From positions 1-12,377 of the forward strand of contig CAZDVZ010000047.1 of NCBI GenBank assembly GCA_964509125.1: DNA of 12,377 nucleotides, written 5' to 3'. How positions within the stretch are numbered: the first letter of the stretch is position 1; each line of letters opens with the position of its first letter. This document shows positions 1-7,203 of this stretch, piece after piece. This DNA comes from SIG653 sp964509125. GTDB lineage: Bacteria > Bacillota > Clostridia > Oscillospirales > CAG-382. The position numbers and the translations under genes were made by a program. The notes beneath the pieces were generated by a model, which saw only the letters and a program-made list of their open reading frames with translations, ran no database searches and was not told where the DNA came from.

Positions 1-105
1 ATACAACATCCGAAGATACAACATCCGAAGATACAACATCCGAAGATACAACATCTGAAGATACAACATCTGAAGATACAACATCTGAAGATACAACATC
101 TGACC
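1..105. repeat. 15-bp tandem repeat coding for TTSED
   Basis: Seven consecutive 15-bp units begin at bases 1, 16, 31, 46, 61, 76 and 91. The first three carry TCC for serine and the next three TCT; units are otherwise identical. The last unit diverges at its final bases. The length is a whole number of codons, so gain or loss of units changes stalk length without a frameshift. The array continues past the left edge. Confidence 0.95.
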
Positions 106-245
106 CTGCAACTGACGATCCTACAACAGAAGAACCCACAGAAGATCCCGGTCAAACCGGCGATTCCGGCATAGTCCTCTTTGTAGTTCTTGCTATCTTG
201 TCTCTTGCTGCTCTCGCAGTTGTTAAAAAGGCAAGAAGAGCATAA
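1..245 (+). CDS. C-terminal end of a repeat-stalk surface protein (partial, 5' end outside window)
   Basis: The reading frame (codons starting at base 3) is open from the window edge to TAA at 243-245. It encodes six TTSED pentapeptides plus a seventh diverged unit (TTSDP), then an acidic Pro/Thr linker. A sorting-signal-like segment (PGQTGDSG) follows, then about 18 hydrophobic residues (IVLFVVLAILSLAALAVV) and the basic tail KKARRA. This tripartite tail is the layout of LPXTG-type wall-anchored proteins of Gram-positive bacteria. The pentapeptide motif is not canonical: Gly stands where LPXTG has Pro, so sortase cleavage is uncertain and the tail may be only a membrane anchor. The repeat part would be an extended, acidic stalk holding a domain encoded outside the window. 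Nothing can be said about that domain. A terminator follows at 292-327. Confidence 0.8.
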   Translation, partial: TTSEDTTSEDTTSEDTTSEDTTSEDTTSEDTTSDPATDDPTTEEPTEDPGQTGDSGIVLFVVLAILSLAALAVVKKARRA

Positions 246-267
246 TCGATTCGTTCTTTACTGTTTA

Positions 268-285
268 AAGTGATTAATATCACTT
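268..285. repeat. Small perfect inverted repeat after the surface-protein gene
   Basis: AAGTGAT and ATCACTT flank a TAAT loop, giving a 7-bp perfect stem just upstream of the terminator. It may be a 3'-end RNA hairpin or a protein site; the sequence alone does not decide. Confidence 0.4.
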
Positions 286-291
286 AAAGAT

Positions 292-327
292 ACCGCCGTA
301 AGGTTTTTCCTTGCGGCGGTTTTTTTA
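292..327 (+). terminator. Rho-independent terminator of the surface-protein gene
   Basis: The stem ACCGCCGTAAGG / CCTTGCGGCGGT has one wobble pair and a short T-rich loop, and is followed directly by a run of T. It lies 47 bases after the stop codon and separates this gene from the flippase promoter. Confidence 0.9.
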
Positions 328-375
328 GTTTTGAAAATTGGTGGATACATTATTAAAAAATATCTTGTGTCCTTA

Positions 376-404
376 TTGACAAATATAAATAAATGATATA
401 GAAT
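376..404 (+). promoter_or_regulatory. Sigma-A-type promoter for the flippase gene
   Basis: TTGACA (376-381) and TAGAAT (399-404) are 17 bp apart in an AT-rich stretch. The predicted transcript start near 411 gives a leader of about 54 nt to the ATG at 465. Confidence 0.75.
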
Positions 405-464
405 AAAATAGTTGGGTGATTTAATAATTGTATTTGTTTGTTGAAAAACGGGGATGTATTTCAG

Positions 465-2039
465 ATGGAAAAAAGTAAAAGTCAGATAAAAATAGGTGCA
501 TTTTTGGGGTATGTCAATATTATCATAGGCAATCTTATCCCTTTTTTCTATACCCCGATAATGCTAAAAATATTGGGCGAAGACCAGCACGGACTTTATA
601 AATTAGCCAATAGTGCCGCAAGTTATCTTTCCCTTGCTGCTTTTGGCATTGGAACCGCCGTTACCAGATATTTAATAAAGGCGAAAACAGAGGAAGGAAA
701 AGAAGCAGAAGAACGTATGTTTGGTCTGTTTAACATTCTGTTTGGGATAGTTTCCGCCATAACATTAGTTGCGGGGACGGCTTTGGCGCTTTCATTGGGG
801 CTTTTCTATTCCAACTTGGGAGAAGAAAATTTGGCTCGATTGAAAATTTTAGTGTTTATAATAACTTTAAATACAGCCGTTGGCTTTTCTTCATCCTCTT
901 ACAATGCCGCAATATCAAGTCATGAACGGTTTTTGTTTATACAGATTATAAATCTGATGCTCACTTGCGTTTCTCCCATTGCAAATTTGGCTATGCTTTA
1001 TATGGGATATGCGTCCATTGGGATGACCATTTCTACATTGATAGTCAATACCATTGCACGATTTATGTGCGTTATCTACGTGCGAAAAGTACTGCATCTA
1101 AAACCAAGGTATAAAAATCTACCCACCGAACATATAAAAGAGATATTCGCTTTCTCTGCATGGATTTTTGTGGGCACGGTTGTGAACCAATTGTACAGCG
1201 CAACAGATACAATGATAATAGGTGCTATTCCTGAGCTTGGAACTGCTGCCGTGTCTGTGTATAGTGTGGGAACTGTTTTCAGCCACATAGTGTCGAGCCT
1301 TGCTCAAACCATTCAAAACTTGCTTACGCCTAAAGCAAACAAAATGGTTTTTTCAAAGGCGTCCGATGAAGAACTTTCAAATTTTGTAATAAGATCAGGG
1401 CGTTTACAAGCCATCCTTGTATCTCTTGTGTGTTCCGGCTTTGTTGCTTTTGGGCAACCCTTTGTTCAACTTTATGCGGGCGAGGGGTATTCAGAAGCGT
1501 ATAATGTAGCGGTGCTCATTATGATTCCGGGATGTATCGCCCTTGTCCAAAGCGTTGCGTTGAGTATTATGACCGCTAAAAATCAACACAAATACCGATC
1601 CCTTGTTTACCTGTTCATTGCTGTGGTCAATGTTGTTGGTACATATTTTGCCGTTCAGTTTTTGGGAATAACAGGTGCGGCTTTAGTAACCGGCATTTCG
1701 TATATAATAGGCCCCGGCTTCCTTTTGAACCGGTTCTATTCCAAAAAAATGAATTTGAATGTAAAGCGTTTTTGGCTTAATATGCTTCAAATTTTTTTCA
1801 TTCCTACAATAATGAGCGTTTGCACTTTGTTTATTGGAAAAAAATTTGTTGACTTTTACAGTTGGAAAAATATGTTCGCAGGAATTGGAGTGTATACTGT
1901 TGTGTTTGCTGCTTCGATGTGGGCTTTTGTTTTGAACGAAGAAGAAAAAGCTTTGGTAACGGGTATTCTTAAGTTGGGAAAGAAGCGGCCGTTAAAAAAT
2001 GAAAGTATCTCCAATGTGGAAGAGAATAAACGCGTGTAA
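465..2039 (+). CDS. Polysaccharide/oligosaccharide flippase (Wzx/PST type, MOP superfamily)
   Basis: The 524-residue membrane protein has about 12-14 hydrophobic segments spread along its length and a short basic/acidic cytoplasmic tail. The N-terminus (GAFLGYVNIIIGNLIPFFYTP, then a LGEDQHGLYKLANS segment) matches the general pattern of Wzx/PST flippases, which move lipid-linked sugar units across the cytoplasmic membrane. Substrate cannot be told from sequence; capsule, teichoic-acid-like or other surface glycans are all possible. The frame is open from a TTG at 438, but I chose ATG 465 because a GGGGA element at 450-454 lies 10 nt before it and the 438 start has no good site. No glycosyltransferases are adjacent, so it is not inside a visible glycan cluster. 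No terminator is seen before the flavodiiron gene 64 bp downstream, so readthrough is possible. Confidence 0.85.
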   Translation: MEKSKSQIKIGAFLGYVNIIIGNLIPFFYTPIMLKILGEDQHGLYKLANSAASYLSLAAFGIGTAVTRYLIKAKTEEGKEAEERMFGLFNILFGIVSAITLVAGTALALSLGLFYSNLGEENLARLKILVFIITLNTAVGFSSSSYNAAISSHERFLFIQIINLMLTCVSPIANLAMLYMGYASIGMTISTLIVNTIARFMCVIYVRKVLHLKPRYKNLPTEHIKEIFAFSAWIFVGTVVNQLYSATDTMIIGAIPELGTAAVSVYSVGTVFSHIVSSLAQTIQNLLTPKANKMVFSKASDEELSNFVIRSGRLQAILVSLVCSGFVAFGQPFVQLYAGEGYSEAYNVAVLIMIPGCIALVQSVALSIMTAKNQHKYRSLVYLFIAVVNVVGTYFAVQFLGITGAALVTGISYIIGPGFLLNRFYSKKMNLNVKRFWLNMLQIFFIPTIMSVCTLFIGKKFVDFYSWKNMFAGIGVYTVVFAASMWAFVLNEEEKALVTGILKLGKKRPLKNESISNVEENKRV

Positions 2040-2088
2040 TCGGTGATTTAAAATACCAATTTTGGGGAAAATAAAATAAAGTTTTTTT

Positions 2089-2095
2089 AAAGGAG
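2089..2095 (+). promoter_or_regulatory. Ribosome binding site of the flavodiiron gene
   Basis: AAAGGAG stands 8 nt before ATG 2104 and fixes the start. The 64-bp gap upstream contains no clear promoter; TTGGGG at 2063 has no good -10 partner. Confidence 0.8.
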
Positions 2096-2103
2096 AAAAC
2101 ATA

Positions 2104-3894
2104 ATGTTTGTTACAAATGACATAAAGTATGTAGGTGTAAATGACCATAAGATAGATCTTTTTGAGGGGCAATATATCGTTCCAAACGGAATGGCGTATA
2201 ATTCATATGCTATATTGGATGATAAAATAGCCATTATGGATACGGTGGATGCAAATTTTTCTCATGAATGGCTTGATAATATTCAAACTACACTTAGCGG
2301 AAGAAATCCGGATTATCTCGTTGTTCAACACATGGAGCCTGACCACTCCGGGAGCATTGTAAGTTTCACAAAAGCATATCCTAATGCCAAAATCGTTTCG
2401 TCCGCCAAAGCATTTACTATGATGAAAAATTTCTTTGGAACAAACTTTGAAGAAAAACAAGTTGTTGTAGGTGAAGGTGATACATTGTCTTTGGGAAAGC
2501 ACGTTCTCACTTTTGTAACTGCACCCATGGTACATTGGCCGGAGGTGATTGTAACTTATGATTCTACAGATAAAGTTTTGTTTTCCGCGGATGGATTTGG
2601 AAAATTTGGCGCAAACGATGTGGACGAAGATTGGGCGTGCGAAGCAAGAAGATATTATATTGGAATCGTTGGAAAATATGGAGCGCAAGTACAAAACCTT
2701 TTAAAAAAAGCGGCAGGGCTTGATATATCAATAATATGCCCTTTGCACGGCCCTGTTTTGAGTGAAAATTTGGGATATTATCTTGATTTATACAATACAT
2801 GGTCAAGCTATCAACCGGAAGAAGAAGGGATTGTTATTGCATATACTTCTGTTTATGGGAACACGAAAAAAGCTGTGTTAAAGTTGGAAGAAAAATTGAA
2901 GTCCAACGGATGTCCGAAAGTTGTTTTAAACGATCTTGCAAGGTGTGATATGGCAGAAGCTGTAGAAGATGCTTTCAGATACAGTAAAATCGTATTTGCC
3001 ACAACAACATATAACGCAGAAATTTTCCCATTTATGAGAGAATTTATTAATCACCTGACAGAACGCAATTTTTCAAACAGAACGGTTGCGTTTATTGAAA
3101 ACGGAAGCTGGGCGCCTCTTGCCGCAAAGGTGATGAAAGGTATGCTTGAAAAGTGCAAAAATTTGACATATGCCGAAACATCAGTTAAAATTGTTTCTGC
3201 ATTAAATGAAGATAGCGCCGCGCAGCTTGATTCTCTTGCAAATGAGCTTTGTAAGGATTATTTGGCACAGGGAGATTCTACAGCAAATAAAAATGACCTT
3301 AAAGCTTTGTTCAATATTGGATATGGATTGTATGTTGCCACTTCCAACGACGGCAAAAAGGACAATGGATTTATCGTTAACACGGTGACACAAGTTACAA
3401 ACACACCAAACCGAGTTGCGGTAACGGTAAATAAAGAAAACTACTCGCACCATGTGATTAAACAAACAGGGAAAATGAACATAAATTGTCTTACAACCGA
3501 TGCACCGTTTTCTGTGTTTGAGAAATTTGGATTTACCAGCGGTAGAAATGTGGACAAATTTGCCGGTTGCGAACCACTTCGTTCCGATAATGGACTTGTT
3601 TTTCTTCCGCGTTATATAAATGCGTTTATATCTCTTAAAGTAGAGCAGTATGTGGATCTTGAAACACATGGAATGTTCATTTGCTCTATAACTGAAGCGA
3701 GAGTTATTTCTGATAAGGAGAGCATGACATATGCTTATTATCAAAGTAATGTAAAACCAAAGCCCGAAACCGAGGGCAAAAAAGGTTATGTTTGCAAGGT
3801 GTGCGGATATATATATGAAGGGGCGGAATTGCCGGAAGATTTTGTTTGTCCGCTTTGTAAGCATGGCGCTTCTGATTTTGAGCCTATTTCATAA
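2104..3894 (+). CDS. Flavodiiron protein fused to flavin reductase and rubredoxin domains
   Basis: This 596-residue cytoplasmic enzyme is predicted to reduce O2 to water and/or NO to N2O. Domain order: metallo-beta-lactamase-like diiron domain (about 1-240) with the full ligand set H76-x-E78-x-D80-H81, H144, D163, H215; flavodoxin domain (about 242-390) with FMN loop TSVYGNT at 248-254; flavin-reductase-like domain (about 398-548); and a C-terminal rubredoxin domain (561-596) with Cys 564, 567, 582, 585. Only 14 residues separate the two CxxC pairs, as in rubrerythrin-type rubredoxin domains rather than the classical 29. The two C-terminal domains resemble, in order, the separate NADH-linked partner Hrb (high-molecular-weight rubredoxin) of Moorella FprA, so electrons may pass from NAD(P)H to the diiron site within one chain. 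All catalytic ligands are present. O2 versus NO preference cannot be read from sequence. Confidence 0.93.
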   Translation: MFVTNDIKYVGVNDHKIDLFEGQYIVPNGMAYNSYAILDDKIAIMDTVDANFSHEWLDNIQTTLSGRNPDYLVVQHMEPDHSGSIVSFTKAYPNAKIVSSAKAFTMMKNFFGTNFEEKQVVVGEGDTLSLGKHVLTFVTAPMVHWPEVIVTYDSTDKVLFSADGFGKFGANDVDEDWACEARRYYIGIVGKYGAQVQNLLKKAAGLDISIICPLHGPVLSENLGYYLDLYNTWSSYQPEEEGIVIAYTSVYGNTKKAVLKLEEKLKSNGCPKVVLNDLARCDMAEAVEDAFRYSKIVFATTTYNAEIFPFMREFINHLTERNFSNRTVAFIENGSWAPLAAKVMKGMLEKCKNLTYAETSVKIVSALNEDSAAQLDSLANELCKDYLAQGDSTANKNDLKALFNIGYGLYVATSNDGKKDNGFIVNTVTQVTNTPNRVAVTVNKENYSHHVIKQTGKMNINCLTTDAPFSVFEKFGFTSGRNVDKFAGCEPLRSDNGLVFLPRYINAFISLKVEQYVDLETHGMFICSITEARVISDKESMTYAYYQSNVKPKPETEGKKGYVCKVCGYIYEGAELPEDFVCPLCKHGASDFEPIS

Positions 3895-3903
3895 ATAAAA
3901 ATA

Positions 3904-3950
3904 ATCCCTTTGGCGCGTTAATGTTAAACGTGTCAAAGGGATAAGTTTTT
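3904..3950. terminator. Bidirectional terminator between convergent genes
   Basis: A 16-bp stem (3904-3919 with 3927-3942, two G-T wobbles) encloses a 7-nt loop. On the plus strand it is followed by AAG and five T (3946-3950); on the minus strand it is followed by a T-rich stretch (complement of 3893-3903). The plus-strand T-run touches the stop codon of the ABC-F gene, so one hairpin serves both genes. Confidence 0.9.
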
Positions 3951-5716
3951 CAGCTCAATGAATAATATTCCTCTAAAAGAAGGAGAAGCTTTTCTTCCAA
4001 TTCATCTTTGGCGTTAACCGCTTCTTCTAATTTCACATAGTCTGTGGCATATTCTCCTGAAATTTTTTCTTCCAAGGCTTTTATTTCCGCTTCTGTTTGC
4101 GGAATTATAGTTTCTAAAGCCTTGAGGCGCTTTTCTTCTCGCTGCTTTTGGTTTCTTAGGCGCTTGGCATCGGAGTGGGCATTGTTTGGGGAGTTAATTT
4201 TTGGCTCGTTTCCCATGGGCGTTACGAAAGAAGAACGAAGCTGCAGGTATCTGTCATAATCTCCGGCAAAATATTTAAATCCGTCACCAAATTCCTGTTT
4301 GTTGATCTCTAAAATATGTGTCGCTTGAGATCTAATAAAATATCTATCGTGAGAAACGCATAGCACAGTTCCTTCGTATTTGGAAAGCGCATTTTCCAAA
4401 ATTTCTCGTGAAGGGATATCCAAATGATTTGTCGGTTCGTCCAAAATGATAAGGCTTTTTTCTTCTAAAATCATTTTGCAAATGGAAAGTCTTGCTCTTT
4501 CTCCTCCGCTAAGGGCGGAAATAGGTTTGAAAACATCGTCTCCAATAAAAGCGAAAGACGCCAAAAGGGAGCGTGTTTTTGTTATCCCCATGTTTTCTAT
4601 TGAGCCGTAAACCTCCTCTAAAACCGTGTTGTTTTCGTTAAGATTCTGCATCTCTTGGTCGTAGTACCCAATTTCTTGGTTGTATCCAAACTCAAAAACC
4701 CCGCTGTTTTGAACTTCACGACGGGTAAGTATTTTTAAAAGTGTGGATTTACCGCATCCGTTGGACCCTAAAATAAAAAGTCGATGCCCTTTTTTTATTT
4801 CGAAGGAGAGGTTAAAAAGCTCTTTTCCGTTATAACCTTTGGAGAGATTTCTAACGCTCAACACATCGTTGCCTCCTTCCGTAGCTTTAAATTCAAAAGC
4901 GATGCTACGAGGCGTGTTTTTAGGCTTGCTAAGTTTCTCCATGCGGTCGAGAGCTTTAAGGCGGCTTTCGGCGGCGATGATGTTGTGTTCTCTGTTCCAC
5001 TTTCGTTGGTTGGCAACAAATGCTTCAATTTTTGCAATTTCCTTCTGCTGGAGGTTATAATGCTTTATGGCGTCTTCTCTTAACTTCCTTTTTTTCTCGG
5101 CAAAAACGCTGTACCCGCCTGAATACATGGCACATTCGCAATTTTCTATTTCAAGGGTGTGGGTGGTGGTTTTGTCTAAGAAATATCTGTCGTGGCTGAC
5201 AATCAAAAAAGTTTTTTTGGAATTTTTAACCATGTTTTCCAGCGAAACAAGACTTGCCATATCTAAATGGTTTGTTGGCTCGTCAAGTATAACAATATCA
5301 AAATCACCCATCATAACCGCGGCGAGGGCAACTCTTGTTTTTTGGCCGCCGGAAAGCTGCTCCATTTTTAGGTAATGAAGCTCGTCGGGAATACCCAAGC
5401 TTCTAAGCACGCCGGAAGCTTTTGTCTTGTATTCTTCTTTTAAAGATGCGAAGATAACGTCATAAACGGTGGAGCTTTCGTAAATATCGCTGACGTGTTG
5501 CCTAAGAAACCCGATCTTTGTTCCTTTTTTTAAATTGACGGTTCCTGAATTACTAATATTGCTTCCGTAAATAATATTAAGCAGAGAAGTCTTTCCTGCA
5601 CCGTTAACGCCGATGATTCCAACCTTGTCGCCTTCGTTTACGGAAAACGAAATGTTTTTTAAAATATCTGTGACGCCGTAAGAAAGACAAATGTTGTTAA
5701 GAGTAAGTATGCTCAT
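3950..5716 (-). CDS. ABC-F family ATP-binding protein (ribosome-associated)
   Basis: The 588-residue soluble protein has two ABC ATPase domains and no membrane segment. Domain 1 has Walker A G36-VNGAGKT-43, signature LSGGQ 121-125 and LDEPTNHLD at 144-152. An inter-domain linker of about 80 charged residues (around 200-283) follows. Domain 2 has Walker A GSNGCGKST 317-325, LSGGE 402-406 and LDEPTNHLD at 425-433. A charged, probably coiled-coil C-terminal extension spans about 515-588. ABC-F proteins bind the ribosomal E site; some relieve stalled translation and some give resistance to 50S antibiotics. Linker length and the C-terminal coil fit a housekeeping YdiF/Uup-like type, but resistance cannot be excluded. 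The frame is open from a TTG at 5761, but that lies in the promoter; ATG 5716 has AAGGA (5725-5729) 8 nt upstream. It is monocistronic. Confidence 0.92.
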   Translation of the reverse strand: MSILTLNNICLSYGVTDILKNISFSVNEGDKVGIIGVNGAGKTSLLNIIYGSNISNSGTVNLKKGTKIGFLRQHVSDIYESSTVYDVIFASLKEEYKTKASGVLRSLGIPDELHYLKMEQLSGGQKTRVALAAVMMGDFDIVILDEPTNHLDMASLVSLENMVKNSKKTFLIVSHDRYFLDKTTTHTLEIENCECAMYSGGYSVFAEKKRKLREDAIKHYNLQQKEIAKIEAFVANQRKWNREHNIIAAESRLKALDRMEKLSKPKNTPRSIAFEFKATEGGNDVLSVRNLSKGYNGKELFNLSFEIKKGHRLFILGSNGCGKSTLLKILTRREVQNSGVFEFGYNQEIGYYDQEMQNLNENNTVLEEVYGSIENMGITKTRSLLASFAFIGDDVFKPISALSGGERARLSICKMILEEKSLIILDEPTNHLDIPSREILENALSKYEGTVLCVSHDRYFIRSQATHILEINKQEFGDGFKYFAGDYDRYLQLRSSFVTPMGNEPKINSPNNAHSDAKRLRNQKQREEKRLKALETIIPQTEAEIKALEEKISGEYATDYVKLEEAVNAKDELEEKLLLLLEEYYSLS

Positions 5717-5743
5717 TTTTACCATCCTTAGATTTATGAATGA

Positions 5744-5772
5744 ATTATACCACGATCGCAAACTTTTTTCAA
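5744..5772 (-). promoter_or_regulatory. Promoter of the ABC-F gene
   Basis: Read on the minus strand, TTGAAA (5767-5772) and a perfect TATAAT (5744-5749) are 17 bp apart. The predicted start near 5737 leaves a leader of only about 20 nt, so there is no room for the long upstream-ORF attenuator known for some inducible resistance ABC-F genes. This favours constitutive expression. Confidence 0.85.
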
Positions 5773-6063
5773 GTATATGTTTATGTCGGGGAACACTATT
5801 CGGGGTATAAAAACAATGTTTTTGTTTCTAAAATGTTAACCTGAATCAGGGTGCGAAAAAACAGCCTTTACAAAACAATATTGGGCGTTAAACCCTTTTG
5901 TATTGACACTCAATTAATGGGTTTATCATTGTTTTAAAATCCGGACAAGAAATTTGTGACAAAATATTGTTCAAAAATTTATAAAATTAACATTTATCGT
6001 TTTCGGTGTGAATATTGCGTGTATAGTTCAAGGTAAATTAACCTTTAATTTTCGTGTATTTAA
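5773..6063. other. AT-rich intergenic stretch without a convincing gene
   Basis: No frame with a ribosome binding site is seen on either strand; the longest start-to-stop frames I checked are 20 codons (from ATG 5777) and 13 codons (minus strand, near 5925). Weak structures are present: AAACCC (5890-5895) can pair with GGGTTT (5919-5924), and AAGGT (6030-6034) with ACCTT (6041-6045), the latter about 20 bp upstream of the promoter at 6064. TTGACA at 5903 lacks a well-spaced -10. I can assign no function. Confidence 0.5.
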
Positions 6064-6092
6064 TTGACAAAAGAGAAAATGAACAGTATAAT
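6064..6092 (+). promoter_or_regulatory. Perfect-consensus promoter pointing at the DUF378 3' end
   Basis: TTGACA (6064-6069) and TATAAT (6087-6092) match consensus exactly with a 17-bp spacer. Transcription would start near 6099 and enter the hairpin at 6108-6133 at once. It could make a very short RNA, or run antisense through the DUF378 gene towards trmB (ATG 6441). No gene in the plus direction lies closer. Confidence 0.75.
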
Positions 6093-6100
6093 AAGATAAG

Positions 6101-6133
6101 AAAAAAGAGAGACTGTACAATCGCACAGTCTCT
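6101..6133 (-). terminator. Terminator of the DUF378 gene
   Basis: A perfect 9-bp stem (AGAGACTGT 6108-6116 with ACAGTCTCT 6125-6133) and 8-nt loop is followed on the minus strand by C and six T (6107-6101). On the plus strand the T-rich run starts about 8 nt after the stem, so termination that way would be weaker. Confidence 0.85.
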
Positions 6134-6156
6134 GAAAATTGTTTTTTGTTTTTGGG

Positions 6157-6369
6157 CTATCGGTTCTCTTCTGCAATGGCTTCTCTTTTTCTGAAAAGAA
6201 GTGTGATACACCAAAGTCCGCAAAGACCTACCAACGTATAGATAATTCGGCTCCATGTAGCGTCTTGTCCGCCGAAGAGCCACGCAACCACGTCAAATTG
6301 GAATAGTCCAATGCTGCCCCAGTTTAAAGCTCCGATAATTGCTAATATTAAGGATATTCTATCTAACAT
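6157..6369 (-). CDS. DUF378 family small membrane protein
   Basis: The 70-residue protein has two hydrophobic segments (about 5-32 and 40-59) and a charged tail (RKREAIAEENR). The segment GALNWGSIGLF (13-23), the following FDVVAWLFGG and the later IYTLVGLCGL match the conserved pattern of DUF378 (the YuzA-like family). Function is unknown for the family. ATG 6367-6369 is supported by two overlapping ribosome binding sites (complement of 6378-6381 and 6383-6386), suggesting strong translation. It is divergent from trmB, with 71 bp between the two start codons, and ends in its own terminator. No convincing minus-strand promoter is seen in that gap. Confidence 0.88.
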   Translation of the reverse strand: MLDRISLILAIIGALNWGSIGLFQFDVVAWLFGGQDATWSRIIYTLVGLCGLWCITLLFRKREAIAEENR

Positions 6370-6440
6370 ATTTTCATCTCCTCTCCTTGTTAGCTATTGT
6401 TTGCAGTTTTAGAAAAAATATTCAAGAAAAGAGTGAGACT

Positions 6441-7160
6441 ATGAGGCCGAGACCGAAAAAGCATAGGTTAGAACGGTTTGAGACCGTTAATAAATATTTG
6501 GTACACACAATTAAAGATTTAGATTGTACTGTTCCTGACATAATACGGCGCACAGGCGAAGGACGACTTATAAATCTGGAGAAATCATATGCACCTGAAA
6601 TTCACAGATCGCCTTTAAGGCTTGAAATAGGATGTGGAAAAGGTGCGTTTATTTCCGGGCTTTCAAAAAAGTTTCCATCTGATAGGCTTTTAGCTTTAGA
6701 ACTTGCCTCTGATGTTATGCTCATGGCGATGGAAAAATGTGACAGAGAAAATTGTGATAATGTTAAGTTTTACCGTTGCGATGCAACTATTGTAGATACA
6801 CTTTTACCGCCTCATTCTGTTGATGTTATATATTTGAATTTTTCCGATCCGTGGCCTAAAGCTCGAACAGCGAAGCGTCGCCTTACTGCGGTTCCGTTTC
6901 TTGAAAAATACAAAAAAATATTAAAAACCGACGGAAAAATCTTTTTCAAAACAGATAACCTTCCGCTTTTTGAATTTTCACTGGAACAGTTTGAATCTGC
7001 GGGTTATGATTTGATAAATGTATGCTACGATCTTCATAACAGCCCTATGATGAAGGACAACATCGAGACGGAATACGAGAGAAATTTCTCCGAAAAAGGG
7101 TTTGCTATAAATTATCTTGAAGCGATTCCAAAGCCGGAAGAAGAAAACAAAGCGGAATAA
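6441..7160 (+). CDS. trmB: tRNA (guanine-N7-)-methyltransferase
   Basis: TrmB makes m7G at position 46 of tRNA using S-adenosylmethionine. The 239-residue protein has motif I EIGCGKG (62-68), acidic E87 at the end of the next strand, the TrmB hallmark SDPWPK (135-140) followed by KRR (145-147), and the C-terminal TEYERNFSEKG segment (210-220) typical of the family. An N-terminal extension of about 58 residues precedes motif I. The frame is open upstream to 6339, but those residues overlap the divergent DUF378 gene; ATG 6441 is preceded by GAGTGAG and begins the expected MRxRxKK N-terminus. No strong promoter stands directly upstream; TTGTTA/TAGAAA with 17 bp (6388-6416) is a weak candidate and the consensus promoter at 6064 another. 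A terminator follows at 7167. Confidence 0.95.
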   Translation: MRPRPKKHRLERFETVNKYLVHTIKDLDCTVPDIIRRTGEGRLINLEKSYAPEIHRSPLRLEIGCGKGAFISGLSKKFPSDRLLALELASDVMLMAMEKCDRENCDNVKFYRCDATIVDTLLPPHSVDVIYLNFSDPWPKARTAKRRLTAVPFLEKYKKILKTDGKIFFKTDNLPLFEFSLEQFESAGYDLINVCYDLHNSPMMKDNIETEYERNFSEKGFAINYLEAIPKPEEENKAE

Positions 7161-7166
7161 TAAAAC

Positions 7167-7203
7167 ATGGGATGAAACGCAAGGTTTCACCCCATATTTT
7201 TTT
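7167..7203. terminator. Bidirectional terminator between trmB and murE
   Basis: A 12-bp stem with one mismatch (7167-7178 with 7184-7195) and a 5-nt loop is followed on the plus strand by a T-run (7197-7203) that overlaps the murE stop codon. On the minus strand the stem is followed by GTTTTATTATT. It ends both convergent genes. Confidence 0.88.

Noticed and set aside
2203..2694. 163-codon minus-strand open frame inside the flavodiiron gene
   Set aside because: It covers the diiron-ligand region on the other strand; codon pattern follows the sense gene only.
3202..3864. 220-codon open frame on the minus strand inside the flavodiiron gene
   Set aside because: It is antisense to a gene whose domains and ligands are fully recognisable, has no family likeness and is rich in unlikely residue runs.
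3950..5716. Drug-inducible resistance ABC-F gene with leader attenuation
   Set aside because: The promoter leaves a leader of only about 20 nt, with no space for a leader peptide or attenuator hairpins.
5717..5761. TTG at 5761 as start of the ABC-F gene (15 more residues)
   Set aside because: The codon lies between the -35 and -10 boxes of a clear promoter, and ATG 5716 has a well-spaced ribosome binding site.
5903..5931. Promoter with TTGACA at 5903
   Set aside because: The best -10 (TATCAT at 5924) is only 15 bp away, and at 17 bp the match is poor; no gene follows.
6038..6283. 81-codon minus-strand frame overlapping the DUF378 gene
   Set aside because: It is out of frame with the recognisable DUF378 protein and runs through the terminator hairpin.
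6339..6440. N-terminal extension of TrmB from 6339
   Set aside because: The region overlaps the start and ribosome binding site of the divergent DUF378 gene, and the typical MRxRxKK start is at 6441.
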